Shown piece after piece: positions 47,293 through 57,914 of a stretch of 64,000 nucleotides of DNA. Both the position numbers and the translations under genes were made by a program. The notes under the pieces are model-generated. The model was not told the origin of the DNA. It searched no databases and saw only the letters and a program-made list of their open reading frames with translations. The stretch spans positions 7,502,001-7,566,000 of the forward strand of contig NW_015622541.1 of assembly GCF_000835495.1 (NCBI RefSeq), read 5' to 3'. The DNA is from Cladophialophora immunda (Eukaryota; Ascomycota; Eurotiomycetes; Chaetothyriales; Herpotrichiellaceae). Numbering within the stretch: position 1 is the stretch's first letter; each line of letters starts with the position of its first letter.

Positions 47293-48598
47293 CGTGGTGT
47301 TGCCAGAAAATACAAGAACATGGAATATGCCGTCTCCGTGCTCTCTACGCGTGTATTCGAAGAGTACTAGCTATGTATTTGGGGACATCCTCCAACTCCC
47401 ATATTTCCGGCTAGTCAATGCTCGCATCAAATGCAATTGCCTTTGTCTATAGGGGGAAATATTAGGTCACCGAGGACTCGGGGTCTGGGGTAGGAATGGG
47501 TGGAGGGTGGTCGGACGAGGCGGAATGTCTTCAAACCCACGGTTCGGACGGACTGCGGACTCCTCTCCGAAGCTGCGTAGCTCCCTTTGTTCGGATTTAC
47601 TTTTTCTACTTTACTCGGCCGACAGAGCCAAATTCCTAGGCTTCAAGGTCACATGGCCTGAGCTCCTGAGCTGGTCTGATGTGCTGGCGCCAAAGTTAGG
47701 CTGCAGCATGGTTGAGGCTCGTGTAGTCATTTGAGGGCTCCCGAAGGCTTATGTCGCGACGCATGCCGTCTTTACCTCGGGCTTGGTCTGAATCGACATC
47801 CCACATCTAAGTGCGGGCATGAATGCACTACTGGAGCTGAGAAGCTCTGCAACCTGCACCACAGATACAACTATCTTAGGCAATGTCCGGGGAAGTGGTG
47901 CTTTCACCCAGTCACGACTCATGACGCGAGTCTGGTTGGGCATTTTGAGAGCAGATGCAAAACCTTTCCACGGGAGAGCCACCCTCTAGCTAGTGGGAAG
48001 CGTCTTCTTCGCGAACGCGGATGGGGAAGGCCAAACTTGATTCGCGTGATGTATATGAGAGTAGAGAAGTCTAAGTTGAAAAGTGATAGCTGCATGATTT
48101 GTTTCAAAGGAGACCAAGTCGCGATCTCCTGGTGGACCATTGTACATTTTGGGCTCCTTCTACAGCTGGACCTTGGAGGTAGATCGACAAACGCCGCCCG
48201 TGATACCAATTGACCACTACTGCAAGGGCTACCATTCGAGAGCTATAGGTAGAATTCCCATTGAGCCGACTGAAGGAGCACAAAAGCTTGTAGGGCTCTT
48301 GGTAGCCCTTCTGGAGACCCCGCATTCCCCCCGGGCAAGGGTCTTCCTGGGGAGAATGTGCCAAAGCGAATCTACATAATGAACCGAGGGGTCTGTTTAA
48401 GCCTGCCGCCGAACCCTGTGGTCCACCTCATGCTTTAGTCCTGACGCCGGAAGTTCAGACAACTCTCTCCCATGCATCCAAGGATCTTCCATAACTAAAC
48501 TGATCTCTCTTGGTTGAGGATTTCAGAGCAATTCCTTGTCGCCCGCATTGTGCTCTGTAGAGTGCCGACTGCTTCTGTCCCTTCGAACGGCTTGTAAA
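47293..48598. promoter_or_regulatory. Divergent promoter region, aldehyde dehydrogenase / regulator 2
   Basis: About 1.3 kb between divergent starts. A CGG/CCG-rich patch lies at about 47513-47573, including CGGACTCCTCTCCG. The ORFs here (for example 47731-48213) lie on both strands and have no family resemblance. Confidence 0.45.
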
Positions 48599-50770
48599 AT
48601 GCAGGAGGATCAACTGTCACGGCTAGCATGCGATCGTTGCTATCGGCGGAAGGCACGGTGTGACAAGGTTCTGCCTTCGTGCTCCACGTGCATACATGCT
48701 GGGACCGCATGCTGTTACAACGCGCGAGGGGGCTTGGGCCGTGGCGACATCCCAGAGACCATAGGGCGTCGTCTACGGCAGCTGGAGAACAAAAATCGCC
48801 TCTTGTCAAAGCAGCTTCGCGAAGCCCAAAATGCAGCAAGAGCCGCTGGCGGGTCCGCCTCAGGTGAAGACTTGGACACGGCTGCCGAGATGATGGAGAT
48901 ACCGGACGACAGCCACGACGGAGCAGATAAAAGCGAGACGGAAAACGACAACGAGGTCGCTAAAGAAGTCTACTCCCTCTCCCTCCACGCTGGCAGGCCT
49001 AGGCAGTACCTGGGCTCGGCCAGTGGCGCCATTCTGGCCAACCTCTTCCCTCTTGGTAGCCGGCCGAAACGCATCGGTGGCGACAGCAACAACAACGACG
49101 ACGAAGACGAAGACTATTTTCGCCGATTTGCTACGGCCGATGGACAGAGATACAGCAGTCCTGAGATGGCCAAAACCGTCTTGCCAGCAGAACCACTTGG
49201 ACGGAGTCTTCTGGCTGCGTACCTGTCGCATGATCACTTGGCCTTCCCGTATCTCCACCCCAAGAAGCTGATCAACACCCTGACTTCGATGTACGCGGAA
49301 GAAAAGTATTATGAGTCTCACCCGGTGGAGGCATTTTCCTTGGACATGATCTTCGCCATTGCGACCGTCCAAGTCCACAGATTCTCCTGGCAGTCGCTCC
49401 CCGATGCAGAGACGTACCATGAGCGGGCAATCTCGAAATTGGGCATCGTTCTCGAGTCCGGAGGTTTGGTTGCTTTACAGACCATCATGCTCCTATGTCA
49501 ATACCGGATGTTGAGCGTATCTTACAGCACTTCAGCAAGCTTGTGGCACTTGTTGGGCATGGCAACAAGACTGGGCATTGAGCTAGGTCTCCACCGAGAG
49601 GCTATCTACCGCGTCCCCGTCGGTCTATCACCCACTAATGAGGACCACGTCAAGCAGGAACTCGGCATCAAGCGCCGTTGCTTTTGGTCTCTTTTCCAGA
49701 TGGACAGAATCGTCAGCAACACCTTGGGTCGTCCTGTGTCGATCAATCTTCTCGAGATCGATACAGAACATCCAGCAGTCGAGGACGACGGGGACGCTTC
49801 CTGGGGTCCGTCGCCATCCGTAGAAGACATGTTGCAGTATCCCCACTGGCCAGCGAATACCAAAATCTTCAATCACATCACCTGGCATCGCATTATCACC
49901 GGCAAAATTCTCTCCAACCTGCACAACGTGCCCAAGAGTCGGATGCCGGACCCCCAGACCTGCCTTGCTATCAAGCAGCAGCTTGCCGAAGAATTGGATC
50001 AATGGAGAGCCGGCGTCGCCTCATTGCCTCTGATAGATGTCTCTGCGACGAGAAGCAAGGACAAGTCGAACTACAGAACGCGGGAGTGGTATAATCTACT
50101 GTATCATAACTGCATCCTGATGTTGCACCGCCCCATCCATTCCTTACAGGACATCCCGCAAACATCAGAGGTTCTGACCCAGATTTATTACTCATCCCAA
50201 CAATCCATCTCCTCATATGCAGAGCTCCACAAAGCTCGCAAGATTAACTATGCCTGGGTCACATTGCATGCCGTCTTCCTCGTGGGACTCTCATACGTGT
50301 ACGCGCTCAGGACTCATTTCCGGAACAGGCGACATCAGATGGAGGGGCCGATGGACGGGATGCCCCCACCTCCCCAAGCCCTATTGACCCCGGAACCGAG
50401 CATCAGTCAAATTGTGAGTGACATGAGAGCGTGTTCGACGGTCTTGGTTGCCATCTCGGAACGGTGGAATACGGGCAGAGGTTGTCACGAAATCTTTGCA
50501 AGACTTTCAGACGCCGTGCTGGCCGATGCCTCCGAATACTTTATGGGCACGAAGGTGCAGAGCATGTCCTCATCAAACCAGGAAGGAGGACCCAACAGAC
50601 ATCTTCTGTCTGGCGATCAGGTCTCTCAGCAGCCTCCATGGCCCATCCTCAGCAGTGACTTCGACCACAGCTATCAAGACTATTTTGGAGGGTTTCCGGA
50701 GCTATTTGGTGACCATTTCGATGACAACATCTTACTCCAACCGCCGTTTGGCTGGAACTTCGAGTCATAG
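48599..50770 (+). CDS. Zn2Cys6 transcription factor 2
   Basis: A single exon of 723 residues from the ATG before QEDQLSRLACDRC. The zinc cluster is at residues 10-40: ACDRCYRRKARCDK then CSTCIHAGTACCY. A coiled-coil-like helix follows (RRLRQLENKNRLLSKQLREAQ), as used for dimerisation. The middle homology region includes LGMATRLGIELGLHRE and KRRCFWSLFQMDRIVSNTLGRPVSI. A nuclear regulator. Its place between the aldehyde dehydrogenase and the AtuA gene makes it a candidate regulator for the right half of the cluster. It is a different subfamily from regulator 1 (fungal-specific domain more like the CAT8/XlnR-type). Confidence 0.93.
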   Translation: MQEDQLSRLACDRCYRRKARCDKVLPSCSTCIHAGTACCYNARGGLGRGDIPETIGRRLRQLENKNRLLSKQLREAQNAARAAGGSASGEDLDTAAEMMEIPDDSHDGADKSETENDNEVAKEVYSLSLHAGRPRQYLGSASGAILANLFPLGSRPKRIGGDSNNNDDEDEDYFRRFATADGQRYSSPEMAKTVLPAEPLGRSLLAAYLSHDHLAFPYLHPKKLINTLTSMYAEEKYYESHPVEAFSLDMIFAIATVQVHRFSWQSLPDAETYHERAISKLGIVLESGGLVALQTIMLLCQYRMLSVSYSTSASLWHLLGMATRLGIELGLHREAIYRVPVGLSPTNEDHVKQELGIKRRCFWSLFQMDRIVSNTLGRPVSINLLEIDTEHPAVEDDGDASWGPSPSVEDMLQYPHWPANTKIFNHITWHRIITGKILSNLHNVPKSRMPDPQTCLAIKQQLAEELDQWRAGVASLPLIDVSATRSKDKSNYRTREWYNLLYHNCILMLHRPIHSLQDIPQTSEVLTQIYYSSQQSISSYAELHKARKINYAWVTLHAVFLVGLSYVYALRTHFRNRRHQMEGPMDGMPPPPQALLTPEPSISQIVSDMRACSTVLVAISERWNTGRGCHEIFARLSDAVLADASEYFMGTKVQSMSSSNQEGGPNRHLLSGDQVSQQPPWPILSSDFDHSYQDYFGGFPELFGDHFDDNILLQPPFGWNFES

Positions 50771-51158
50771 TCAATAATATACGCATGAGACCCAGAAGGT
50801 GTTTCGTACATAGCGGCTTCGAAACAAACGCACGAAATTGAGGGAATAGGGATGACGTGCAAGGCTCTCTCTGTCTGTATTTCACCACGATGAAGATCCT
50901 TATTGTTCAAGTTTCGGGGCTGTGTCTCAATTGCAACTTTTGCTAGCTTATGAAATGCGGCCTCGTTCGAGAAACTTCAGAGGCACATCAACCAAGCGGC
51001 TCCGCAAGAATTCGCCAATGCCTTTACCCAGCCCATCAATACGTTCCGAAGAGGCGATCCCTCCAGAAAGATTATCTAGTATTCGACTGTAAAGACGTAT
51101 GTGCATTAGTAGGGAAGGAGTAGGTCATTCCAAGTGACCTGGGGAGGTTCGGAGAGAC
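50771..51158. other. Convergent 3' flanks
   Basis: About 390 bp between regulator 2 (plus) and the AtuA-family gene (minus). No gene; presumably terminators. Confidence 0.4.
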
Positions 51159-52856
51159 TTACAAGTGCACGGCCTTAATGCCGACAAATTCCACGCGTTC
51201 GACACGTCGAGACGTGTCGCCATCGTACCAGTCATCCCCGAGGAGGAGTTTGAGCCTCTCCACGGTCAGGAAGGCCTGGAGCCATTCATATTCATCGTCG
51301 TACTGGGAGCGAGAAAAGAAGCCGATGTTCGAATTGTCGGCTTTATCGCCTGACCTGGCGTGCACGATGGATCCCAACGGCACCTTTCTCGTCCGCCCGA
51401 AGCTCGTCAAGTCCACGGGGCTCGCCGTCTCGTAGGATGGGCGGATCCGTGGATATTCAGCCGTGTGCTGCGGAGGAGGGATGTCGATCAGTCTACCGGA
51501 GTCTTCCAGCTCAACTTGGACTTTGATGGCGTCCTGTGAGATGAGAGCTGGAAAGATCTCCATGAACGGCTTTGGATCCATTGTACGGAAATCTAGGTTC
51601 ATGTGGTATCCCGGGTACGCCTGCATTCGGAGTGCGTAGATGGGAATCTTGAATTTGGCGGCACTGATGTCCTCTAGTCGTCGAGCTTGCGCAAATATCC
51701 GGAAGAAGACTGTCCCGGCCTGTTGGCTGACAGGGTCTTCCGGTGATGTCCCGTATAGTTCGATACTGAGCTTACTGAATTTGTGGTCTTTGAAGATATG
51801 GTCGAGCTGACGTCTCATCATTTTCACTTTGTCTCCGATGTCGAGTCCGTTGAGGTAGAATGTCGCCTCGGCTTGGTAGCCTCCTGGGGCAGTGAACATG
51901 ACCTTCGTCGTTGGCGGAGGTGGTAGGCCCTTGACACCAGATATGCGAATGCGGTCTCCCGTGCTGGGCTCCGCTTCGACTTTGATTTGCGATAGGTCGG
52001 CAACCACATCTGGGTTCAGATAGAGGTGGCCCTGGAGCTCATAGAGGATCTGGGCACGAACGGTGTCTTCCGTTACGCGACCGCCACCGACGGATAGAGT
52101 CGTCACAACACACTCCCCTTTACTGTTGATCTCGGCGATCGGAAACGTCAGGTCCACCAAATCGTCAAGGATCTCCTTGAATCCGGTGAAGTTGGCACCC
52201 GTCACGTACGGCCCGCACTCGGTCAGATGCCCTGCGACCAAGGCGCCTGCTAGGGCGTTATAGTCGTCCTCGGACCACTGAAAGCGCCAGGCCGCAGCGC
52301 CCATGAGTGGCGAAGCGTCCGTGCATCGACCGCAGATAACGATCTGCGCTCCTGAGTGCAGGGCTTCCACGATCCCTCGGCACCCGATGTATGCCGCGCC
52401 GCAGACAGGCTTGAGCTCCCAGTCGTCCAGCTGCTTCTCCTCGTGGTCGAGGTGCTTGAAATCATTGCGGCGCTGGCCCAACTGGCTAATGACGTCAGGT
52501 ACATCATCACCTAGCACGGCCGCAACGGGGACGTCATATCCTCTTGACTTGCAGAGCCTGCCAACCTCGCGAGCGAGCGACCGGGTGTTGAGCGCACCAG
52601 CGTTTGTGATCACTTTGAGCCCCTGCGCGACGATGTCGTCGAGACACTCTTCCAGCTGGTCTAGGAACCCCTTCTCGTAGCCCAGCTCAGGGTTCTGCTG
52701 TTTCACGATGGCGTTCCAAGCAATGTTCATCTCCGACAGCCAATCCCCAATTATCACGTCGACGTTACCGTGTTGGACCATGCGGGCCATTGCATGCGGG
52801 TTGTCACCCGTCGTGGACGAGACGCTGCCGATGCGAAGGGTCGGTTTCGAGATCAT
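51159..52856 (-). CDS. AtuA-family protein (acyclic terpene utilisation, PF07287)
   Basis: A single exon of 565 residues. The N-terminal two thirds match the AtuA family pattern: LRIGSVSSTTGDNPHAMARMV, VDVIIGDWLSEMN, VITNAGALNTRSLAREV, GAQIVICGRCTDASPLMGAAAW and ECGPYVTGANFTGF. The last 100 residues form the small second domain often attached to it (VPLGSIVHARSGDKADNSNIGFF through VGIKAVHL). AtuA is the first gene of the Pseudomonas atu operon for citronellol/geraniol breakdown. Its biochemical role is not established, and a role on the acyl-CoA side of the pathway is assumed. Here it is divergent from an SDR gene and near the carboxylase, hydratase-lyase and dehydrogenase genes, mirroring the bacterial gene content. 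No targeting signal is obvious. Confidence 0.9.
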   Translation of the reverse strand: MISKPTLRIGSVSSTTGDNPHAMARMVQHGNVDVIIGDWLSEMNIAWNAIVKQQNPELGYEKGFLDQLEECLDDIVAQGLKVITNAGALNTRSLAREVGRLCKSRGYDVPVAAVLGDDVPDVISQLGQRRNDFKHLDHEEKQLDDWELKPVCGAAYIGCRGIVEALHSGAQIVICGRCTDASPLMGAAAWRFQWSEDDYNALAGALVAGHLTECGPYVTGANFTGFKEILDDLVDLTFPIAEINSKGECVVTTLSVGGGRVTEDTVRAQILYELQGHLYLNPDVVADLSQIKVEAEPSTGDRIRISGVKGLPPPPTTKVMFTAPGGYQAEATFYLNGLDIGDKVKMMRRQLDHIFKDHKFSKLSIELYGTSPEDPVSQQAGTVFFRIFAQARRLEDISAAKFKIPIYALRMQAYPGYHMNLDFRTMDPKPFMEIFPALISQDAIKVQVELEDSGRLIDIPPPQHTAEYPRIRPSYETASPVDLTSFGRTRKVPLGSIVHARSGDKADNSNIGFFSRSQYDDEYEWLQAFLTVERLKLLLGDDWYDGDTSRRVERVEFVGIKAVHL

Positions 52857-53891
52857 CTTGAGGGCTGGCGTCGTTGTCGTCGTCGGAGTTCTGTTGTGTT
52901 GCTACAGGCTTTGGAACTCTATAATCGGATGGTTCCGCACGAGGGCTTGGGACTGAGGACCAGAGGTAATTTCCACTGACTTGGCTGCGAAAGGCATGAA
53001 TATGAGTCTAGACACAAATTTCCAGGCCACCTACCGCACCGTGCAGGTCTTTGGTGCAAGCGTTATACCCGAAGACACAGGCTAAAATTAGTTGCCGGGC
53101 CGAGGAATGATAGTGGCTCGCATGCACTTTTGTTCAATGTTCCCAGTCCAAGCGGATAGACAACAGCCCCTTGGGTGTCGGATTCAATTCCATTCACTCC
53201 GCCACCCAAGTTTCGGACGGTCAAGGGCTGGTTGACAACCGAATGGCCGTTCGGACTCATGACAAGGCCACAGAGTTAAAAGAGGCCGCTCGCGGAGGAT
53301 GCTCCGACGAGGGTCCGTCCCACCATAACTGGCAGTTTCTGCCACTGGCGACTCTATAGTTCGTTTGTGATCCTCCGAATCGACTAGGGAAGTGAGCAGA
53401 GCATCCACAACCAAAATACCTGTAGCTTCTCCGCTGACGGACTGAACTGAAGGTTGCCAGATGCAGCCAGTCCTAGATGGCAACGAAAAGTGGATTGTTC
53501 AACGCTTATCTCTTTTTGTCTATTCCAAGCAAAAAGGTGGGGGAAGTGTTGAGAAAGTGGGTACGGAGAACGCTCAGTCATTGGTCAAGGTGCGATGCCG
53601 TGCAGCATCTCGACTTCCCCCTCGAACCGTATCGGTCCATTTCAGATCCATTGCCCGAAACCCCGAGACAGAACGAAAATGATCATTGACGGGAGCATTC
53701 TTTCTCTCTTCTTTGAAACAGTCTTTTATCACTTCGTGGATGGATGACGTGCAGCCCCTGACGCTGAGGTGTGAGCTAATTAAGAAGAGCCCTGCACATA
53801 GCCGACCTTTTTATAGAGGATTCAAGACGCCCAAGTGCGAGGTTTGAATCTAAATTCGTCGAAGCACTTACTACCATCTTCGTCGCCGATC
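52857..53891. promoter_or_regulatory. Divergent promoter region, AtuA-family / SDR
   Basis: About 1.0 kb. It contains a perfect inverted repeat CGGAG-N4-CTCCG at 53293-53306 and further CCG/CGG triplets near 53206-53256. The short frames have no protein resemblance. Confidence 0.45.
53293..53306. promoter_or_regulatory. Inverted repeat CGGAG-N4-CTCCG
   Basis: Perfect 5-bp arms with CGG/CCG ends in a divergent promoter. Arms of the same sequence recur upstream of the cyclase gene at 58242-58258. It may be a Zn2Cys6 factor site (inference). Confidence 0.35.
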
Positions 53892-54740
53892 ATGAGCGTC
53901 GATGGGAAAGTCTTTGCGGTTACGGGCGCAGGCTCCGGGATGGGAGCGGCCATTGTTCGCCTCCTGGCTCGACGCGGTGCGCGCGCAGTGGCCGCCAGCG
54001 ACATCTCGGCGAAGGGCCTGGAGGCCATCAAAGATTCTATCTCTCAGCTCAATCCAGGATCTGAGATTCGGACGACCGTCTTGGACGTGACGTCGTCGTC
54101 GGCCGTCGAGGACTGGATCCAGGACGCTGTTGCGGCCTTCGGAGATCTGCATGGCGCTGTCAACTCAGCAGGCTTGCCGCAAACCATTGGGGTCAGACAG
54201 TCCCCGACCATTCTGGAAGAGACCGATGAGTCGTGGAAGCGGGTCTGGGGGGTCAATCTCGACGGGGTCTTCTATTGCACACGTGCCCAGATTCGGGCCA
54301 TGAAGGCGCTGGGAACGCCCAATAGCGATCGTGCGATCGTGAATATTGCCAGCATGGCTTCGTTGAAACACGATCCGGACGTCTACGCGTACCGGTCTTC
54401 CAAAGCTGCCAACGCACATTTCACGCAGAGTGTGGCCAAGGACGTCTCCAAGTTTGGGATCCGAGTCAACGCCGTGTCTCCAGGTATGTTATGTAGCTTT
54501 GACCTTCCGTCCGCCTTGTGAAAGTGTCCTAACGCTCTTTGTTACGATACAGGGTCGACCGCCACTCCCATGTTGAGAGAGTTCACGGGCGGGAAAGACG
54601 CACAATTGGAGGATTGGAAAAGCCGAGGGTGGGAGATCATCGAGCCTGACGACGTCGCCCGCGTGGTTGTTTGGCTCCTTAGCGAGGACTCGAGATCAGT
54701 GTTTGGAGCCAACCTCAATATTGGGGCAGCGCCGCCATAG
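53892..54740 (+). CDS. Short-chain dehydrogenase/reductase (SDR)
   Basis: Two exons (53892-54483 and 54553-54740) close in frame to 259 residues. Classical SDR: cofactor loop TGAGSGMG, an acidic residue after the second strand (ASDIS) favouring NAD(H), LDVTS, VNSAGLP (the NNAG equivalent), the catalytic serine in NIASMAS and the YRSSK active site (YxxxK), then RVNAVSPG. It would interconvert an alcohol and a ketone, or reduce or oxidise a 3-hydroxyacyl compound. In bacterial atu operons SDRs (AtuB and AtuG) occur beside AtuA. In this cluster oxidation of an alcohol to the ketone substrate of the Baeyer-Villiger enzyme is also plausible. The C-terminus AAPP has no targeting signal. Confidence 0.92.
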
Positions 54741-55516
54741 ACTTGGACAAAGGTTTGGCAAGGTGGCTACAATGGATATGGACAACTCTGCCACTTTAGA
54801 GAGCCTCTGTACTGCACAACCCTCATGCCATCCAGACGTCAATCGTGGCCGGCTTGTGGATTTACCGAGCATCTGAATTTGCCTTGAAGATGCAAGAGGT
54901 AGAAGCCATGCGAGGATATCTCTCGACTCGCACATACAGGTGGTTTCACCTAAACCCGCACTTGTCTAGAAGTGGGGTTTTCTTTTCAAGTGGTCCTGTA
55001 AAGACGCGCCTCAAATGATCTTCGATACATTTCGTTTGTCAGCTTGGGCGTCTTGCCTGTACGTCTCTCTTGTCTCTATCAAGCGAAAATAAAGACATAT
55101 TGTTGTCTAGTCAAAAACCCGCCATTCTTTCCGTCCGAGGTGTCGTGAGGAGTTGCAGATTTGCGGATTTACGGACGCTGGACTGAGCTTACGTTCTCCG
55201 AGGTTAAGTCGATAAGTTCCGCCGAGCATAAGCGACACTGATAGGGCCAGACAAAGTCGAAGCTCAGTCTCGATCTTTCCCCCACAAGGAGGACGATTTG
55301 CTGAATAATCACAATATTCGGGAACCACTCGATCTCAATTCGGAGGATGAATGCCGGAATTGACTTTCCGTTTCAACCATCAAGCCACACCGAAGTATCT
55401 TGCTCTCTATAATAAATCTCGTCCCAGTGGTTACGAGCTGGTGCAATCGTTGGAAAGCGTGCTTATCTGGAGAGAATATTCAACGCTCACAACCTCAGCA
55501 CGCTCCAGGAGCCAAC
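54741..55516. other. Intergenic, upstream of the alpha/beta hydrolase
   Basis: About 780 bp with no gene. A CGG-N10-CCG triplet pair is at 55341-55356, about 160 bp before the hydrolase start, the same spacing as at 25308-25323. Confidence 0.4.
55341..55356. promoter_or_regulatory. Candidate Zn2Cys6 site, CGG-N10-CCG
   Basis: The sequence cggaggatgaatgccg has inverted CGG triplets ten bases apart, close to the start of the hydrolase gene. Shared spacing with 25308-25323 is suggestive but may be chance. Confidence 0.3.
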
Positions 55517-56479
55517 ATGCCTCTCGCGCTGGATCCTGAGTTCGCCAAAGTGCTGGAGCCCTTGCTCCCAGCGATGGCCAATGCGCCAAAATTGGCTGTA
55601 GGAGATGTCGCAGGGAGGCGTCAGGCATTGGACGCCTTCTTCGGTCCGGTGTTTGGTGCATATCTTGACCCAGAAGATGTCGCGGAGGAGAAATACAATG
55701 TCAAATCCAGCGACGGCTTCGAAGTCCCGGTCTACCGCTTCACGAAGAAGGGCACGCCGACCACCGGCTCGGACCCTGCTGTCTATTACCTGCACGGTGG
55801 AGGCTACATCGCCCTGGACGTGCCATTGTACCGCAAAAAGATCAAGGACCTCGTCTCACGCTCCGGAGTCCAGATATTTGCTCCCGATTACAGATATGCA
55901 CCGGAGTCACCCTACCCGATCCCAATTGAAGATGCCTGGGCCGGGCTGCAGGATCTGAGCCTGAACGCAAAGAAGTATGGCATAGACCCTTCTCGGATCG
56001 CGATCATGGGCGACAGTGGTGGCGGCGGTCTTGCTGCGGGCCTTGGGCTGAAGGCGAGAGACGAAGCTTTAACCCCACCACTAGCGAAGCAGATCCTGGT
56101 CTATCCCATGGTAGAAGACAGAAACATCAAACCAATCAAGGCGCTCGAGCCGTTTGCGACATGGACGATCGATGACAACGCCACAGGCTGGCAAGCATAT
56201 CTGAGCGGCAAGGCGGGTACATCAGATGTTCCATATTACGCTGCGGCAGCACGAGTACCATCGGTCGAAGGCCTACCGCCAACTTACATTGATGTGGGAG
56301 ATCTGGACATCTTCCGCGACGAAGACATCGAATATGCACGCCGCCTCGCAGCCGCCAATATCCATACCGAACTCCATGTATACCCAGGCGTGCCACACGG
56401 ATTCGATCTGATTGCCTCCAACATCTCCGTCACCACCTACGCCATGGCCAACCGAATCAAAGCTATGAAGTCAATTTGA
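55517..56479 (+). CDS. Alpha/beta hydrolase, HSL-type esterase/lactonase
   Basis: A single exon of 320 residues from the ATG before PLALDPEFAKVL. The frame is open to 55400 but the extra part is not family-like. Hormone-sensitive-lipase signatures: oxyanion loop LHGGGYIALD, nucleophile elbow MGDSGGGGLAAG with the catalytic serine, the acid in DVGDLDIFRDED and the histidine in GVPHGFD. It cleaves carboxylic esters. Fungal and bacterial Baeyer-Villiger monooxygenases are commonly paired with such a hydrolase that opens the lactone or ester product, and one is encoded 2.3 kb to the right. It has no signal peptide, so an intracellular enzyme is likely. Confidence 0.93.
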   Translation: MPLALDPEFAKVLEPLLPAMANAPKLAVGDVAGRRQALDAFFGPVFGAYLDPEDVAEEKYNVKSSDGFEVPVYRFTKKGTPTTGSDPAVYYLHGGGYIALDVPLYRKKIKDLVSRSGVQIFAPDYRYAPESPYPIPIEDAWAGLQDLSLNAKKYGIDPSRIAIMGDSGGGGLAAGLGLKARDEALTPPLAKQILVYPMVEDRNIKPIKALEPFATWTIDDNATGWQAYLSGKAGTSDVPYYAAAARVPSVEGLPPTYIDVGDLDIFRDEDIEYARRLAAANIHTELHVYPGVPHGFDLIASNISVTTYAMANRIKAMKSI

Positions 56480-56781
56480 TGGAATCTGGTACAGATGAAT
56501 GAGATGAACATCGGCGGACACGTAGAATTATGTACGCAGGACAAACTGAATGACCTATTCTCCTGAGCCACCCACGAAACAGCACTCTACAGAATAATTC
56601 CACCTACGCGGACCACTTTGGAAGTTTCGAGAGTTTCGCTGTTGGCGTTTGAAATGCAACGTCTACTGCTCGCCAGACGAAGTTGTAGGTTGTATAGAGC
56701 GACGGAACTGTGAATTGCTGTCTCATGGCATCTAAATCGCACGGACCTGTGCTCCGTGTCCCGGATCGATTTCTTCCAGGG
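56480..56781. other. Convergent 3' flanks
   Basis: About 300 bp between the hydrolase (plus) and the cyclase-family gene (minus). No gene seen. Confidence 0.4.
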
Positions 56782-57914
56782 CTATAAAATCGCGATTACA
56801 TTGGGCGGCGTGCCGACTCCGCCATATACGTGAAGGGGGGCACTTGTTAGGAAGAAGGACCACTGACCCCTTTCCCCACAGACCTCTGCCAACCTCTCCA
56901 GATCCCAAAGCTCACCGATCGGGGTTCCCCAATGCACTAGAAGCCATTCGTGAAGACGCACGGCACCAGGCTCCATGAACGGTATGGGAGTGACCTCGAA
57001 ACCTAGTGTATCGGTTGCCACTGCGGCGAAATGGTGGTTCCAGAGCCACCTGACACTCTTTTCCGTCGCCTCAAGACCAATAAATGCACCTCTTGCTGAA
57101 GCTTCCTCCTGCTCCTTTTTAGCTGCCTGCAGATGCCAGACTGTGAACCCTGTGCGAAGGATGAGGATGTCTCCGTCGTGCAACTGTGTGTTTTGGTGCT
57201 TGATCACTGCTTCCAGCTCTTCTGTAGTGATTATGGTGTTCGAAGGGATGGTGACCGGGGCTTGCCCCGTCTGTTGGCGCCATCCATGGTAGTCCAGTAG
57301 GACGCCTCGGCCAACTATGCCACCGCGCTGTACCCATTCTACAAGAACGGGGGAAAAAAGAGTATTGTGTTATCATTTATTGGCGGCCTTTGTGCTCCCA
57401 TCGAAATGCGGCAGAGAGAGACTTACTCTGAATGCCCAGCCTTCCATCTTCACGCTTCTCGTCGATGTCTCGGTGCTTGACTCCGCCATAGTAGATGCCA
57501 GACTCTTGCAGTCCGATATGCCGGAGACCGTCCCACTGAGAGCTACTCTGGGTATTCATGGTCAATACATCGTCATGGGCGACAATTTCCAAATCGGTGC
57601 CTTTGAGTCGCTCCTTGAAGTCGATAATCTGGTGGCTAAACCCTTGTCTCCCGGCTCCAAGGTGGTCGAAATGATTCAATGGAAGATCCAACTGTATTGT
57701 GACGCCTGCCTTGATCTCTTTGGTTGCCTGCAAGATAATTTCAGGAGTCAAGTAATTGAGAGCTACGTTTCTTGTCAGTATATACCAGTGAGGATACTTT
57801 CACGACTTTAGACTCACTTCCTAATTCGTCGTTCTCTCCCCAAAGAGCCCAAGCATTTCCTTGAGGCTGGCCAGCGGTTTTTGGCACGGAGTCGAAAGAC
57901 GGATAAGTTGGCAT
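56782..57914 (-). CDS. Cyclase-family hydrolase (PF04199)
   Basis: Three exons (57914-57818, 57762-57427, 57338-56782) close in frame to 329 residues. The joins ENDELGTLNYLTPE and GIQKWVQRGGIVGRGVLLD are typical of the family. Visible metal-site elements: VTIQLDLPLNHF, IVAHDDVLTMNTQSSSQWDGLRH and the long C-terminal half with GDILILRTGF and HEWLLVHWGTPIGELWDLERL. Relatives include kynurenine formamidase-type and isatin hydrolases, metal-dependent enzymes that open amide or C-C/ring bonds. Many fungal members have the same N-terminus. Next to a Baeyer-Villiger enzyme and an esterase it could act on a ring ketone or a lactone (inference). An alternative start at 57983 would add 23 residues. Confidence 0.88.

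Noticed and set aside
47731..48213. 160-codon ORF between aldehyde dehydrogenase and regulator 2
   Set aside because: Cys/His content looked zinc-finger-like at first, but the spacing fits no known finger and antisense frames are equally open.
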